This document shows positions 20,891-33,900 of a stretch of 64,000 nucleotides of DNA, one piece after another; positions within the stretch are counted from its first letter, which is position 1, and each line of letters begins with the position of its first letter. The notes beneath the pieces are model-generated. The model was not told where the DNA came from. It searched no databases and worked only from the letters and a program-made list of their open reading frames with translations. Position numbers and translations under genes: made by a program. The DNA comes from Strongylocentrotus purpuratus (Eukaryota > Echinodermata > Echinoidea > Camarodonta > Strongylocentrotidae), in NCBI RefSeq assembly GCF_000002235.5, contig NW_022145612.1, positions 15,616,809 to 15,680,808 of the forward strand, in the 5' to 3' direction.

Positions 20891-21169
20891 GTCGTCTCGT
20901 CAAGGGAGCAAGAGAGACACGGGTAAATGTTGCTGTGTCGGGTCAGCTGTGTCGGTATTCTTGCTCGATCCTCGTGTACTATATCAATGCAGAAGTTTGA
21001 AGTCGGTGAGATGTATATTTTCGGACGGCCGACAAGTTTTTTTCCCTACGAACTGTGACTTTTTATCCGCTGTGACGACTTCGAGAGTGACTACAACTAC
21101 TATACTTGTATTTTCTCGAAGTTTCACTTTCCTATAATATCAGCTAAAGAAATCAGAGGTTTGAAATTT

Positions 21170-21945
21170 TCGAGGAAACTGAATTCAAACAAGGTTTAAG
21201 AGTCAACAACGGTACGACGAATCGTACCGTCTTCCTTTCTCTATATTGTGATGAAACGCCAAAAATTCCGCCCTTCGCGCGGAAGGGGAAAACTTCATTT
21301 AGACGAGTCGAGAACGGTTCAACGAATCGTCTTCTTTCTCTAATAATTTAAGGAAACGTCAAAGCTTCCGCGCTTCGCGCGAGAGGGGAAAATGAATTCA
21401 GATGAATAGGGCTTAATAAGAGTCAAAAACGGTACGACGAATCATCTTCTTTTCTCTATATTGTGATGGAACGCCAAAAAATCCGCCCTTCGCGCGGAAG
21501 GGGAAAACTTCATTCAGATAAAGATTAAGAGTCGAGAACAGTATACCGAATCGTCAGCTTTTTCTCATAACTTAATGAAACGTCAAAGCTTCCGCGCTTC
21601 GCGCGTAAGGAAACCGAATTCAGACAAGGATTAAGAGTCGGGCACGGTTCATTAACTAATCGTCTACTTTCTCTAATAATTTAATGAAACGCCAAATCTT
21701 CAGAGCTTCGCGCGGGAGGAGAAGAACTGAATTCAGATAAGGATTAAGAGTCGAGAACAGTCCACCGAATCGTCTGCTTTTTCTCATCATTTAATGAAAC
21801 GTCAAAGCTTCCGCGCTTTGCGCGGGAGGGGGAGAAACTGAATCAGACAAGGATTAACAGTCGAGAACGGTACAACAAATCGTCTTCTTTTCCTAATAAT
21901 GTAAGGAAACGTCTAAGCTTCCGCGCTTCGCGCGGGAGGCCTATC
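21170..21945. repeat. Tandem array of about 107 bp with palindromic CGCGCTTCGCGCG core
   Basis: Seven units centre on TTCCGCGCTTCGCGCG or TCCGCCCTTCGCGCGG near 21270, 21366, 21481, 21590, 21695, 21808 and 21914. Units also share GATTAAGAGTCGAGAACGG and CGAATCGTCTTCTTTCTC. Units 1 and 3 share a CCGCCC variant, hinting at higher-order duplication. A lone reversed unit lies at about 23240-23325. Confidence 0.85.
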
Positions 21946-22304
21946 ACCCACACCCCAGCGCTCTTTGAGTGATTCGCTTGCTCACTCACCACCCCTTCCT
22001 AAAATAAGATCCTAGCTCCGTGTCTGCCTTAAAATATATAGCTATGAATGCTGACTAAGTTGACGAAATAATTCGTATATTTGTGTCGTCGTGGAAATTG
22101 ACCATTTGCACATACGCAAGTACTATAGATAGTCCATATGAAAAACAATTTAGCCTTCGGCCCCGGGTTTATAGGGTTAAATTTGTAGATATTGGAAATT
22201 TAATTTTGTCGGTAATTGGTGGCTAGTTTTGTCGGTAATCGTCGGCCTCTACACCCCCCCCCCCCCCCCCCCCTCCCACTGAAAAAGGTCTAGCGACGCC
22301 CCTG

Positions 22305-23480
22305 ATCACCATATTAGGTATGAATATGATGTGTATAAGAACAAAACATATATAACATTCAATCTGTATGTAAGTGTTTATTCGATTTGATAATGAAACT
22401 GTTCTTATAATAACGTAGATGTTAGTTAAATAGGAACTCTGTAGGACCACGCATTATGGTTCAAGGCATGCCCACATAGAGAATTTTGTTATGTTAGGGG
22501 TCGGGGCCAAATGCAATGAATTATTGATAATTTATTGCATTTTCTTTGTGATTTTTTTTTTCTGGGGGCGGCGACGTACCCTAGCCCCCGCTGTTTACTC
22601 GTACCAAGGGAATACTGCGGGGAGGGTGGACCGAATGGCGCAGCGTGGTCGTAATTATTATTTTGGTGGAGGGGGGGCAGGGGCAGGATAATGGGTCGCG
22701 TACATTATTGAGGCACGCCTTTTTCTTTATTTGTTCAAAAATGTACGTTTTCAATAAATGTTTTCTACAAATATTCGGGGCCATGTTCATAGATGGCGTT
22801 GCCTGTGTGTGTTTCACGGGGGGGGGGGGGGGGGGGGGGGGGGCGGTGGGGTGTTACAGCGTTGCCATCTAGGGGCTGGTGTATCATGCCCCTAACCCAC
22901 AGCAAAGGAAGGAATCGACAGAGAGGGGGTTGTATGGACTTAAAGGGCAAGTCCACTTCAAAAATTAATAACAAACCAATCAAACTAAAAGTTTGCAAAA
23001 TCGGATAACTAATAAGAAAGTTTTGAATTTTTAATGACATGAAAAACTTTGAAAATCACAAGAAAAATTGGCAACTCACTCATGAGTCTGTGACGTCATT
23101 CAGGCGTGGATACAGGATTTCCTAGGGAGGGGGCCCAAATTTGAAATCATGCGAGCCAAATATTGGTACGTAATGGTGACCAGCAGTGACGTAATAGGGG
23201 GTGGGTACAGGGACGGGCGAGCTTCCCCCTCCCTCCTCCACGAAGCGCGGAAGCTTTGACGTTTCAATAAATTATTAGAGAAAGAAGACGATTCGCTGTA
23301 CCGTTCTCATCTCTTGACGTGCAGACCTCAAAATAAGCATATTTTCTCGCCTGACTGTAACTTTCGGAATTCGTCATTTTCCAACAAACTCATAAAACAG
23401 TATAATTTACTAAAAAATTATGTCATTTTACAACATTTGTAAATCACTGAAATCGAATTAGAAATGAACCACTTAAGGGG
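22305..23480. other. Repeat-derived non-coding DNA with long G run
   Basis: A G run of about 32 bases with one interruption lies at 22818-22850. A TTAAAGGG-AAGTCCAC word at 22937-22955 matches one at 43254-43270 and marks another dispersed repeat. A reversed unit of the 107 bp array is at 23240-23325. No gene is seen. Confidence 0.5.
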
Positions 23481-24390
23481 GAGGCTGCCCCCTTCGAATT
23501 AGTACGCCAGTGGTGTCTAGTGGCGTATCTGGCGCTTGATCTCGTTTGGGGGAGGCGAGATGAGCGCGAAACCATATCTTTTCCCCTTTTCTTTTCCCCT
23601 TACTCTTCATTTTCTTTCCCTTTCTCTCCTCTTTCCCATTCCCTCCCTCCCTTCTTTCTCTCTCTCTCTTTTGCTGAGGGGGGAGGGGGAGACAAGGGCC
23701 TTTCGCCCCCGATCCACACCTTGATGGCGGGAAAAATCGCAACTGATCTCCCCTACCTTTCTTCTTCCTCTTTTTTTTTCTTTCCCTTTCTCATCTCTTT
23801 CCCTTCCCTTCCTTCTCTCTTTTTAAAGTTTGCTGGGGAGGCAAAGGCCTTTCACCCCCTACCCGAACCACATGTTGTTGGCTGGATTAATTGGATCTGA
23901 CCCCCTCCCTTTCTTTTCACTTGTTTCTTTTCTTCTTTCCCTTTCCCTTTTTTGTTCCCTTTAGCTTTCCTCTTTCCTTTTCCCTTCCTACTCTCTTTTT
24001 TTCGTCCCCCCCCCCTGAGGATCAAAAAATTGTTGGCGAGAAAATCGTAACTGATAATCAACCTTCATTACTTTTGTTATTCCTTTTCCCCCCTTCCCTT
24101 TGACTCCTCTTCTCCTTTTTTTAAATTTCCCTTTCCTTCCTTCTCTCTTTTTTGGGGGAGGGGGAAGGGGGAGGGGGGGGGGAGGGGAACAGCTTCGGAG
24201 GCAAGGCCCTCAGTCGCCCCCCCCCCCCCGCCGATCTCTTTTTCCCCTCTTTTCTTTCCTCTTCTTTCTTTCCTTTCTCTCCTCTTTCCCCTTCCCTTCT
24301 GTTCCTTCTCTCTCCAGCTCTCTCTCTTTTTTTGGCGGGGGAGGGGGGAGACCCCTTCGTTCCCCCTGGATCCGTGCCTGGCCGTGGGTG
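23480..24390 (+). repeat. Degenerate tandem units with polypyrimidine tracts
   Basis: Three or four units of about 180-230 bp each have a C/T-rich stretch (TTTCCCTTTCT types), a G/C-run boundary (GAGGGGGGAG) and a word such as AAAATCGTAACTGAT or AAAATCGCAACTGAT. Open frames here are compositional. The composition is the complement of the polypurine part of the hAT-like element. Confidence 0.7.
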
Positions 24391-24399
24391 TGTCCCCCA

Positions 24400-24989
24400 T
24401 CCAATATGTACTGACCTGAGCAGTTTTGTAATAGCGAACAGGCCCCGTACGTACTGAGCTGAGCAGCTTTGTAACAGCGGACTTGATTGGTTGTCTTAAA
24501 ATTCAATTTACGAGCGTTCTGCGCACCCGTCTGGCAAAGTAAGAGGCGTGTGCTATCGCACCTTGCACGCGCCTGCTAAATAACAGGCGGTGATTGGTCA
24601 ATTTAGCAGACGTGTGCCGCGTTCCATACGTCTGGGGCACGTGAATAAAGTCACCAACGGCTTTCCATACCAGGGCTCACAGGCACGCATACACAGGCCG
24701 ATCACCTGAGCAAGGCCAACTGATCGGAACGAAACATGCATCATTCATGAGAGGATCCTTATTTGGGAAGCGGGGTCATGGGGTTACTGCTCATTAAATT
24801 CGGACCTCGCTGCCGAGATTAGCTGGTCGTTTTTTTCGGGGAAGGTGAATTCGTGGGGAGTACGCATATCATACACGCGCGCGCATTCGGGAAAGGGCAA
24901 CAGATTAAAACGACCATAAGCTGGTCTACAACGACCGTCGCGTCGTGACACTTGCAGCATTTTTACAGAAGAATCACAGGCAATACAAA
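24400..24989 (+). promoter_or_regulatory. Probable CXXC1 promoter / 5' UTR region
   Basis: The DNA between the polypyrimidine tracts and the start codon is richer in CpG (ACACGCGCGCGCATTC near 24872, ACGACCGTCGCGTCGTGAC near 24931) than its surroundings. No TATA box is evident. The transcription start is not determinable by eye. Confidence 0.35.
24538..24671 (-). repeat. Inverted partner of the repeat at 19147-19285
   Basis: It reads TAAGAGGCGTGTGCTATCGC through ACCAACGGCTTTCCATAC, the reverse complement of the 19.1 kb copy with a handful of differences. It sits about 320 bp upstream of the CXXC1 start codon, so it may lie within the promoter region. Confidence 0.8.
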
Positions 24990-27900
24990 ATGGAAGATTC
25001 AGTTACAATGGAAGAAACAAGTGTGAGTTTACACCTAAAGTTACACTTCATATATTGGAGATGTCTATGATATTAATTTCAGCTGGTTCTACGGAATGCA
25101 ATCCTCTTTGATAATTTTAGTCTTCTAAACTAAATGTAGGCCTAAAGAAAGTCTAAAACATACGGTACACAGATTCTAGCAAGTGGGCACGTGCAAAGGG
25201 AAATGGATCACTCGCAGGTACAAAATGAGTGATTATTACCTAGATCTAGATCTAGTCACGAATTTACCTCTCAAAAACCACAAGCTTACCTGTCACTTTG
25301 TCATGTGTCATGGTCAATAAGAAGAATATTTTATATAGATCTACAGTCTATGCCTAGCCAGGGTCGATTATTATTATTAGTTTAGGGGCACTGATCCGAG
25401 AATGAGGATCTTCCGCATAAGGCTAAGCGAGTCCATCCTTGTTGAATACGCGGACAAAATTTGTCTTAAGAGATAAGGATCGTCAGCATTTTTGCGTACA
25501 TTTTTTTTCTTCGGCACTGTGCAGGTTCTCGCGTTCTCGACCCGCGCGCTGGTGATGCAAAAAAATGATGCCGCCTAAAAGTCTAGATAGAATCTAGAAT
25601 AAAATTCTCCCAGTTCTCAGTCTACTTTTTATGGGTTGTCCGTCTTCCCGCGGATTTAATGCTCATAACTTGAAAGTCTCTGTACAGAGTCAATGTAAAA
25701 TGCATTAAGAAAGTCATTGCTGGACCCGTAAGAGTCAAATAATATGATAATAATAATATTGACACTTTAATATGTCTTTCTTTTTCTTTGCAGGATGATG
25801 AGGACTCTACTCTGCTTTCATCCTCTTCAATGGGCTTCACCATCCTACCAGAGAGACAGGCAAAGGTCGCGACCCTGGTCAGTATGATAGAGAAGACAGA
25901 GAAGGATAAGGACACACATAAAGAGAAGGTCATCAGGACAGACAAACGAGCCATTGAAAGTGGACCAGGGGGACACTTCCTGGATGATAATGGAGAGCCT
26001 ATGGCTTACTGCCTCTGCAGGAGCCCAGACTGCTCACAGTTCATGATGTAAGAAAAGTATCACTTTTTAATTACTTTATTAATTGTCTTAAAGTTCTTTA
26101 AGTCTTCGGTGATACAGTACATGTAACAACTCATAACCTATTCCATCAAACTAGGACTTTGAGTGTGTGATACACTTTAAGTGAAACTTTTTTACTTTGT
26201 ATTTGTTGTCATTTTGGTGATTCAAAGAAGAAGGGGGGAAAAAAAAGGGAAAAATATTTATCTATTGAAATAGAGCATGCATCTATATTTGGCCTGACTG
26301 ACTTCAATTGACACTGCAGCATTCGATGCTTCAGATGTTTGTAAAGATTTTTAATTGGAAATCTAATCATTTTGTTTCTTATATTGCAACATTTTTTTTC
26401 CCAAATGTCTATCCACAGAGCATGTGATCATTGTGAAGAATGGTACCATGGAAGATGTGTTGGTGTGGAGGAACCAGCTGCTAAGTTCATCCTCAAATAT
26501 GCTTGCCCACCATGTAGAGGTGTGTATAGACTTCTATTGGACAGAATTTTTTTTTACCTGATAAGTTCTTTATTTTTGTTCTATTAAACTGTAAACCATT
26601 CCCCATATATAGATAGCTAAAAATCAAAATAGATTACTCCTCTCTGAGTTTCAGCTGTTTCCATGATGAGTCACTGGCTGGTGTGACCTGATCATAGTTA
26701 GGTTTCATGGTATTTAATGTGTCACCAACTCTTTAATGAATTTGGTATGAGCTAGAGAAATAATATATACATATTACATGTAGGAAGGGTGACAATTTGA
26801 GATTGCTTAAAAGAAACATACTCCGTATAATTTATCATATTGACAATGCCCTGTTATACCTATTTCATCAAGTGGCATGTTTGGTATTTTCTCCTACAAT
26901 TCTTACATATTTCCACTTCATTGTGTTTGAAATGGTGGTGTTGATCAGAAATGTTTACTAACTATTAGTGTTCATAGTAATCATCGTATAAAGAAGTTTG
27001 TCCTCATGACTATTTTCTTTTATTGCATTTTTGCTGTCTTATAGAAAAAAACCCTGGTCTGTCGGTTATCTACAAGGAAAGGAAGGAGAAGAAAGAAAAG
27101 TCAAAATTGGACAAGCCAAGTGGGAAGAAGATCAAAAAGAAGAAGAAACAGTTCTTGAAAGAGAAGAAGATGAAGATGAAAATGAAGAAGGAGAGAGAGA
27201 AGAAGAAGAGACGTAAGAAGATGAAGCTGATGAAGTTGAAGGAGAAGAGGGGTATTGGGAGTGGGGAGAAAACAGGGGCTTCAGAGGCCGATGCATCAGG
27301 AGATTACTCACCTGCAACAAATGCTCTGAAACTCACTAAAGCAGCACAGGTAAGATGATGGTGTATCAGTCAGTCACTGTTGGGTCAATACTCTGTGCCT
27401 GGCAATTAGCCACTTAAGATTTGTTCACATATCGTCGCCGTTTTCACGAACCGGCACAGCCCAACGCGCAACGAAATAAGTACATTCTGAGAAAAATGCG
27501 TTTTACGTTTAGCCCGTTTTAAATTCGCCAGAAACATGCCTTATGTCAAATTTTATATCACAAAATACATATCAATGAAAGGAAAATATTCTGTATTTTC
27601 TATACATTCCATTTGTTAAGCATAATGACAATTACTATTAATATTACGAAGCTTTGGACTCTCGTGCCGGTTCGTGAAAATATTATTTTGCTGTTTACGT
27701 AGCAAAAATATTTTCACGAACCGGCACAAGCCACTGTGTCGTTTTTCCTATGTAACTTTACGCGCAAGACAAAAGCGCTCGCGCTGTCTTAGCGCGTATT
27801 TTATTTTCACGAACCGGCACAACCGCCTGTGTCGCGTCGTCTAGGTCTTGTAAGCGCAAAGATATTTTCACGAACCGGCACAGCCCATTGACTTATAACG

Positions 27901-30900
27901 GCGCGTGCCGGTTCGTGAAAATATGAATCGTGCTTTTTAGCTCGTGTGTCGTTTTTGTCATTTGTGTAACCATGGATATCTCAAAAACTAAAGCGTTTTG
28001 GATGCTGAAATTTGGTGAGATGAAAGATTGTTGATAACTTATGCTAAAAATGCAAAAAAAATAAAAACTACATTTTGAAGGGATTTCGGTGGCTTGTGCC
28101 GGTTCGTGAAAACGGCGACGATATGACTGTTTTTTTAATAACTTATTTTTTATTTGAAAATGACTGGTAAATGGTGATGAATGGAACACACATTTACTAC
28201 CAGTATGTTAAAAGATATACCAAAATGTAAAGTGCGTTATTCCATTATACATAAAAAGCCATGTGTGAACGGGCCTTTGGATGAGATCTTTGATACCGCA
28301 ATGTTCCTACTTCTTCGTTTGTTGTGAAATAAAAGGAATAACACATGCATGATAGGAGAGCTGTCATATTATGACAATAAGATCATTCATATCTTGTTTT
28401 ACTTACTTCTTTTCTTCAGCGAGCCAACAGAAGGTGTGGTGAATGCGAGGCTTGCAAAAGGAATGATGATTGTGGACAGTGTGACTTCTGTATGGTAAGA
28501 CATTTTCATATTGGCTATTATATTGTTACAGTAATGTAATAGCAGTAACAGGAATTGATATTCTTTTGATGTTAGATAATTAGATCAAACAGATCATGCA
28601 GGTATACTTGATTATAAAAAGATCAACATCTATTTGCCCTCCTTTATTTTTCCCCCTTTTATCTTGGTATGGAGAATTATTAGTTCTCCATACAATGTGT
28701 GGTTCTCTTCCATTACGGCCCAACATTGGTCCAAACTAATACTCTACTAAAAAAGAATTTTCACACAAATCAGACTTTGGCTTGTACCATGTAAATATCC
28801 AGTGTATGTTTTTACTCTGAACAGGACATGAAGAAATTTGGAGGACCAAACAAGATCAGACAGAAGTGCCGCTTCAAGCAGTGTCTGCAAAGAGCTAGCG
28901 TAAGTTGGAAATCATAGTAACAATGTGCTTGCATTACCACCCTCCATTGTGAGGGAATGAATAGTATACAAATATGGACTGCTCATGAGGATGATGATGG
29001 AAATTATCACTCCCAAGGTGGTGTTCATACCGGCCCTCCTATCACCCCTGAGGCGAAGCGAGGGGGTGATAGAAGGGCAGGTATGAACACCACAGAGGGA
29101 ATGATAATTTCCACCACCATCCGATTACAGAGCAGTCCATATTTGTTTTTAGCTCATCCGGCCTGAAGGAAATCCATTGATTAATTATGGTAATTTATGC
29201 AAATTTATTCCAAAAATAATTTAAAGATCACAAAAAATGCTTCTTCTCCTTCATATTTTGACCGATTTTGATTTGGTTTGCTTTATATCGTAGAGCTAAC
29301 TTTGGTACACTAAACTTCTACACAGAATTTTGAAATTGTTCTCCATTAATTAATTATGGTAATTTATGCAAATTTATTCCAAAAATAACAAAACTTCCAT
29401 TTCCTTTAGTTTCTATTTAATCTTGTACAGCTAAATGAAATTATGTCCCTTCCAGGGCATCAAATTTTTATTTTTTGACCAGTTCTTAAGTGTACCACAT
29501 AAAATTTACGATATTTGTTGTCGCGAGATGCGGATGAGCGCTACGTCATTGACGTTCTGGTTATATACCTCATCCATTGATTCATGAGGCTGTGCAATAT
29601 GTATTACTTATCTGATTTATACTTACATTAAATATTATACTGTGAATATGTTAAGTTTTTCATGCTGATGTAATTGAATCTATCATCTAAACTATACATA
29701 AAAAAGGTGCAGAAAAATGGAGATTTAAGAACCTGATATATCGTTTTTGCATGAGTGGGAATATATGTGTAAGAAATTTTGTGTGACTGGAATTTTTAAT
29801 GAATGTGAATGTTCTGTTCCTATTTGAAAAATGCTTTTATTGTTGATTTCTTTCACAAATATACAGAAGAGTTTTTTGAAACCTCAGCTGTTGAAACAGA
29901 GCAGCAGTAAGGACTCCTGGAAATATGATTCAGCAACAAGCCAAGATACAGACATAGAAATGGTATTCTTATTAACTAATAGTAGACATATTTTATTACA
30001 TGTACTTAAGGGCTCTGATGAGGAATTTGACACCTTCCGGGTATTCACCTAAAACAAGGTGTTGTCAATAACTTTCTGACCAACAGGTCTTATGTAATGC
30101 ACTGCACCCTCCACATCATACATTTCCTTTAGCTGAAGACTATTTGAGATACTAGGGGTATGCTAAAAAAAAATCTGGTGGGACATCTAATTTCGCTGTG
30201 TGCAAGACTTGTACACACATTAATGTTTTTTCCACCAAGTCTGGTGTCAGTTAATTATGGAAACCAATAGCAATATGTCTTTTATGCATCAATAAAGCAA
30301 TGATTAAGTCAGTCCTTAAGATGCCGGTGAATAGTGTCCTTTGTACTCTATTTTGCCTAAAATTTAAGCATTTTTTGTATGTATCTGTCTAATGTTACAA
30401 TAGATATTTTTTTATTTTGTAAAAATCTTCATCAATGGCCGTAAGCATGATGTTATTTCATGATTCAAATTACATTTTTTATTGGGGTTGTAATTAGCAA
30501 ATCTTCCAACTCTGATATGACAAAGAAAGAAAAGAGTGACTACATTAATTTATAGATCTAAACATCTATATCCATTGGATGTGAATTGACATTAACTAAT
30601 TAGAATGAAAGAAATATATATCAAAAAGAAATAAATGTAGAACCCAATTACACAAAAACCAATGTTCCATGTTCAGTAGTCACTTTCATAACATAATGTC
30701 TGGTCTTTTTCATCAATTCCCAGAATCGTTCTAATTCTGTACAATTGTTGAACCATCACGACTATGCCATGCGCCCTGAATGTGATCCCATAACAAAGAA
30801 ACCAGCGATAGAGGAAGAGCTAGAGAGGAAGATGAAAGAGAGGAGAGTGGAGGAAAAAAAGATGAAAAAGAAACTAAAGAAGGAAAAGGAGCAGAAAAAG

Positions 30901-33900
30901 GCTCAGAAGAAGAAACAGAAGGAGGAAGAAAGGAAGAAGAAGAAATTGAAAAAGAAGGTATGTTATATTTGTTTCACTCATTGCATACATGTATATGTTG
31001 AATATATGTCAGAGATGCCAACTGTTCCGTTTTTGCCGTATTTGTTCCTTTTTTTGCTATGAATATGGCAGTACGTTTTTTGTATGTTTTGTTACGTTTT
31101 TTTTAATTTAATTTTTGTTTGAATTGATGTTTTTCTTAATTTCCGATTCATGGGCTTTGTGTCGTAAGTATATTGTGTACCTATGTGCTTCAAACGATGG
31201 ATGCAAGACGGTGATACGGGCCCCAAACTGCGCACATTGCGAACAACCCACGTGTACTGTATGCACGTCGCGCTCCGATCCGGGGACGTATACGTGGTAC
31301 TGCCATTGTTTTAAGCTGCTCGATTGGGCGATATGTTAAAGACACTATGTCCCATTTGCAGGCCCAAAAAATGAAAAGGTTAAATTCCAACGGCATTTGA
31401 AAGATAATACTAATTTAGAACTTCCCTAAAAAAGGTGGGGCTTGAAAATGTCCTCAAGTGGGAAAATAACGACTATTGGTTGTCAAATCGACTTAGGAGC
31501 TATAGAGCCAATAAGTAATAGTCTTGATTACCAGACCATTGTACCGAATGGTCATACGTTTTATGCTGCGCAAAGATTCAATCAGTTTAATTTGGGCCAT
31601 CACAATAAGTGGGTTATTAATGTAGACAAATGCTCATGTACCCTTTACAGCTCATTTTATGTACGTTATTACCAAAGAAGAAAAAAGGCCAGTCAGTCAC
31701 TCAACAGTGTCTGACAGTAAAGTCTAGTAAGAAAACGGGTTTCCTTGCATAATTGGAATATTAGGACACTGCTAACGTTTAAATTTCACAGATAGGACTT
31801 ACATGACATATTCATAATTCCTGCAAAGTTCTACAGAATTTGAGGTTGGCTGCAAAAGGGACATAGTACCTTTAAGGTGAGACATTTTTTCAAAAATACT
31901 TTTTTGTCCAAAAATACTGTTTTAGCTCTTAAGAATACTTTTGTGTTGTTGATGAAGGTTGGCATCTCTGATATGTTATAAGATTGTAAAGATTTGTAAG
32001 GATTGAAAGGTTTAATTTGGAGAACCTTATATGTACAGTTTTATCAGTTAGACCAGCGCAATCTCCTTCACTGTCCTTAGAATTGTTTTTTTCAATGGCA
32101 GAGAGAATTTGGACAAAACCTAAGCAAGTTATTGACATTAAACATTTACACAATCTTTGCTTTGCCAATGCAATTTCTATTAATTGTACGTGCTTTGAAT
32201 ATGACCAGGCAGAAGTAGGTATCAATCGAACTGGCATAGGTATACATTCCAAAGATGGATAAGATAGAATGTGATAATTCTTCGAATTACACATTTTCAA
32301 GCACATGTTTATCTTGTATAATGTACAGCATATAATACTTATACTGATATTAAGAGAGCAATTAGCCTATGAAAGTTATGACTACGATGACATGCATACA
32401 GCAATAATCTACTAAGTAGAGGACTAATATAAAAGAACCCAAGGCGATCAGTTGAGTTGTGATGTATCTCACTAATTTTGTTTCTCCATACTGTTCTCCA
32501 TCTTATACTCCTCCTTCAGGAAGTTAACTTAATAATCATTTGTTTGTGTGGTTGCTAACCACTGTAAAGCTCAGTCATACAGGAAAGCTGGCTGAAAGCC
32601 AATCCACTTTTATTATCGAGTTCTTTTAAGCCTTTGAAACTGTCGGGAGCCTGAGGGATATATCAACTGAAATTTGGATGGTCTAGGTCTAGCAGTATTC
32701 AAAGGAGTCTGCTCCTATTTTGTGGAGATGGTGTTTGTGCGGCCAACACCTGATCTTGATAATGATGGATGGTAATGATTTTTGTTTTAGGTAAAGGTGA
32801 AGAAAGTCCAACGTGAATTGAGGAAGAGGACCGCAGATGGAGCTGTCAAGCAATCCCAAAGAGGTGCCAAAGACTTGAAGGATCTCCGTCAGTGCTGTGG
32901 TCCAGGATGCACTCAAGCTAGCCGATCATTCAGTAAATACTGTAGTGAAGAGTGCGGACTGAAATTGGCAACAAAGTAAGTAGTGACATGATCAGCCAGT
33001 GTTTTGAAGCTTTGTAGATATGTGATAAAAAATTTAGAAATATTCCAAGAATTTGAGAGGAATTGAAAGCGCCAGTAACCATGAAAAATGTTTATATCCC
33101 ATCTTTATCATTCTCAGTCTGTTTGTTTTACGTGTCTCTGTTTGTGTCTCTTAGTCTCTGTCCCATTCTTTCCTTCACTCTCATTTTTCTCTCTTTTTCC
33201 CTGTTTTCTTGCTTTTCTCTTTTTTTCATTTTCTATCCATGTTCCTCTCTATATCTCTTGCTCTGTCCATTCTCTGGCTTTATCCTCTAACTTTTACTCA
33301 CTTTCTGTTGTTCTCTCTCTCTTATTTTATGGATTTCTCTCTCTCTTATTTCATGCATTTCTCTTTGATTCTTCTCTCTTTCATCCATAACTCTCTCCCT
33401 CCTTCAGTCCATCTTTGAGCTCTTGTCTCAGCGTATCTAGCAATGGCAGCAGAGCCCCTGAGTAGCTGAGGAGAACAACAAGAAAAGTCCCTCTTTCTAG
33501 TTTTAATTACTCTTTCTTAATCATTCATTTCAAACTTTCTCCTCTTCCAGTCGGATCTTTGAGCTCCTTCCCCAGCGGATTCAGCAGTGGCAGCAGAGCC
33601 CCTGTGTAGCTGAGGAGAACAACAAGAAGAGCTTAGAACAGATGAGGAATGAGATGATGAAAGTCAAGTTGAAGATTGCTGAGCTGGATGACAAAATCAA
33701 GAAATTGCAGTTGATTATCGTCAAGGCCAAGAGCATACCCATTAAGATGGAACAAGATGTATGTTAAGTTTATTTATTCATTTATTTATTTCTGATATTT
33801 AGACAGGGTGACTCATTATCTCCAATGACGGTGGTTCCATGAGGCCCTATTTAACATAATGAGGTACATTATAGTTTAACAAATATATATATGATAATAA

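Larger units (their letters stand above)
20598..22304. mobile_element. 1.7 kb hAT-type non-autonomous element with internal array
   Basis: It begins CAGGGGCGTC and ends GCGACGCCCCTG, flanked by identical ATCACCAT at 20590-20597 and 22305-22312, a perfect 8 bp target duplication. The right end (22140-22304) is the reverse complement of the small hAT MITE at 5812-6051. Between the ends are a polypurine tract (20655-20880) and a tandem array (about 21170-21940). No transposase frame is present, so mobilisation would need a hAT enzyme supplied in trans. Confidence 0.85.

Noticed and set aside
20597..20903. Open frames on both strands
   Set aside because: They arise from a polypurine tract and consist of Lys/Arg/Glu or Phe/Ser/Leu only.
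23473..24506. Several 70-126 codon frames
   Set aside because: Compositional frames in C/T-rich degenerate tandem DNA with no splice signals or motifs.
31115..31339. Cysteine-rich 74-codon frame
   Set aside because: It lies within the left part of the CAGAGATG-ended element, lacks splice signals and its cysteines match no known spacing.
33063..33418. Phe/Ser/Leu-rich frames suggesting a membrane protein
   Set aside because: They lie in a CT-rich tract inside CXXC1 intron 9 on the same strand as the gene.
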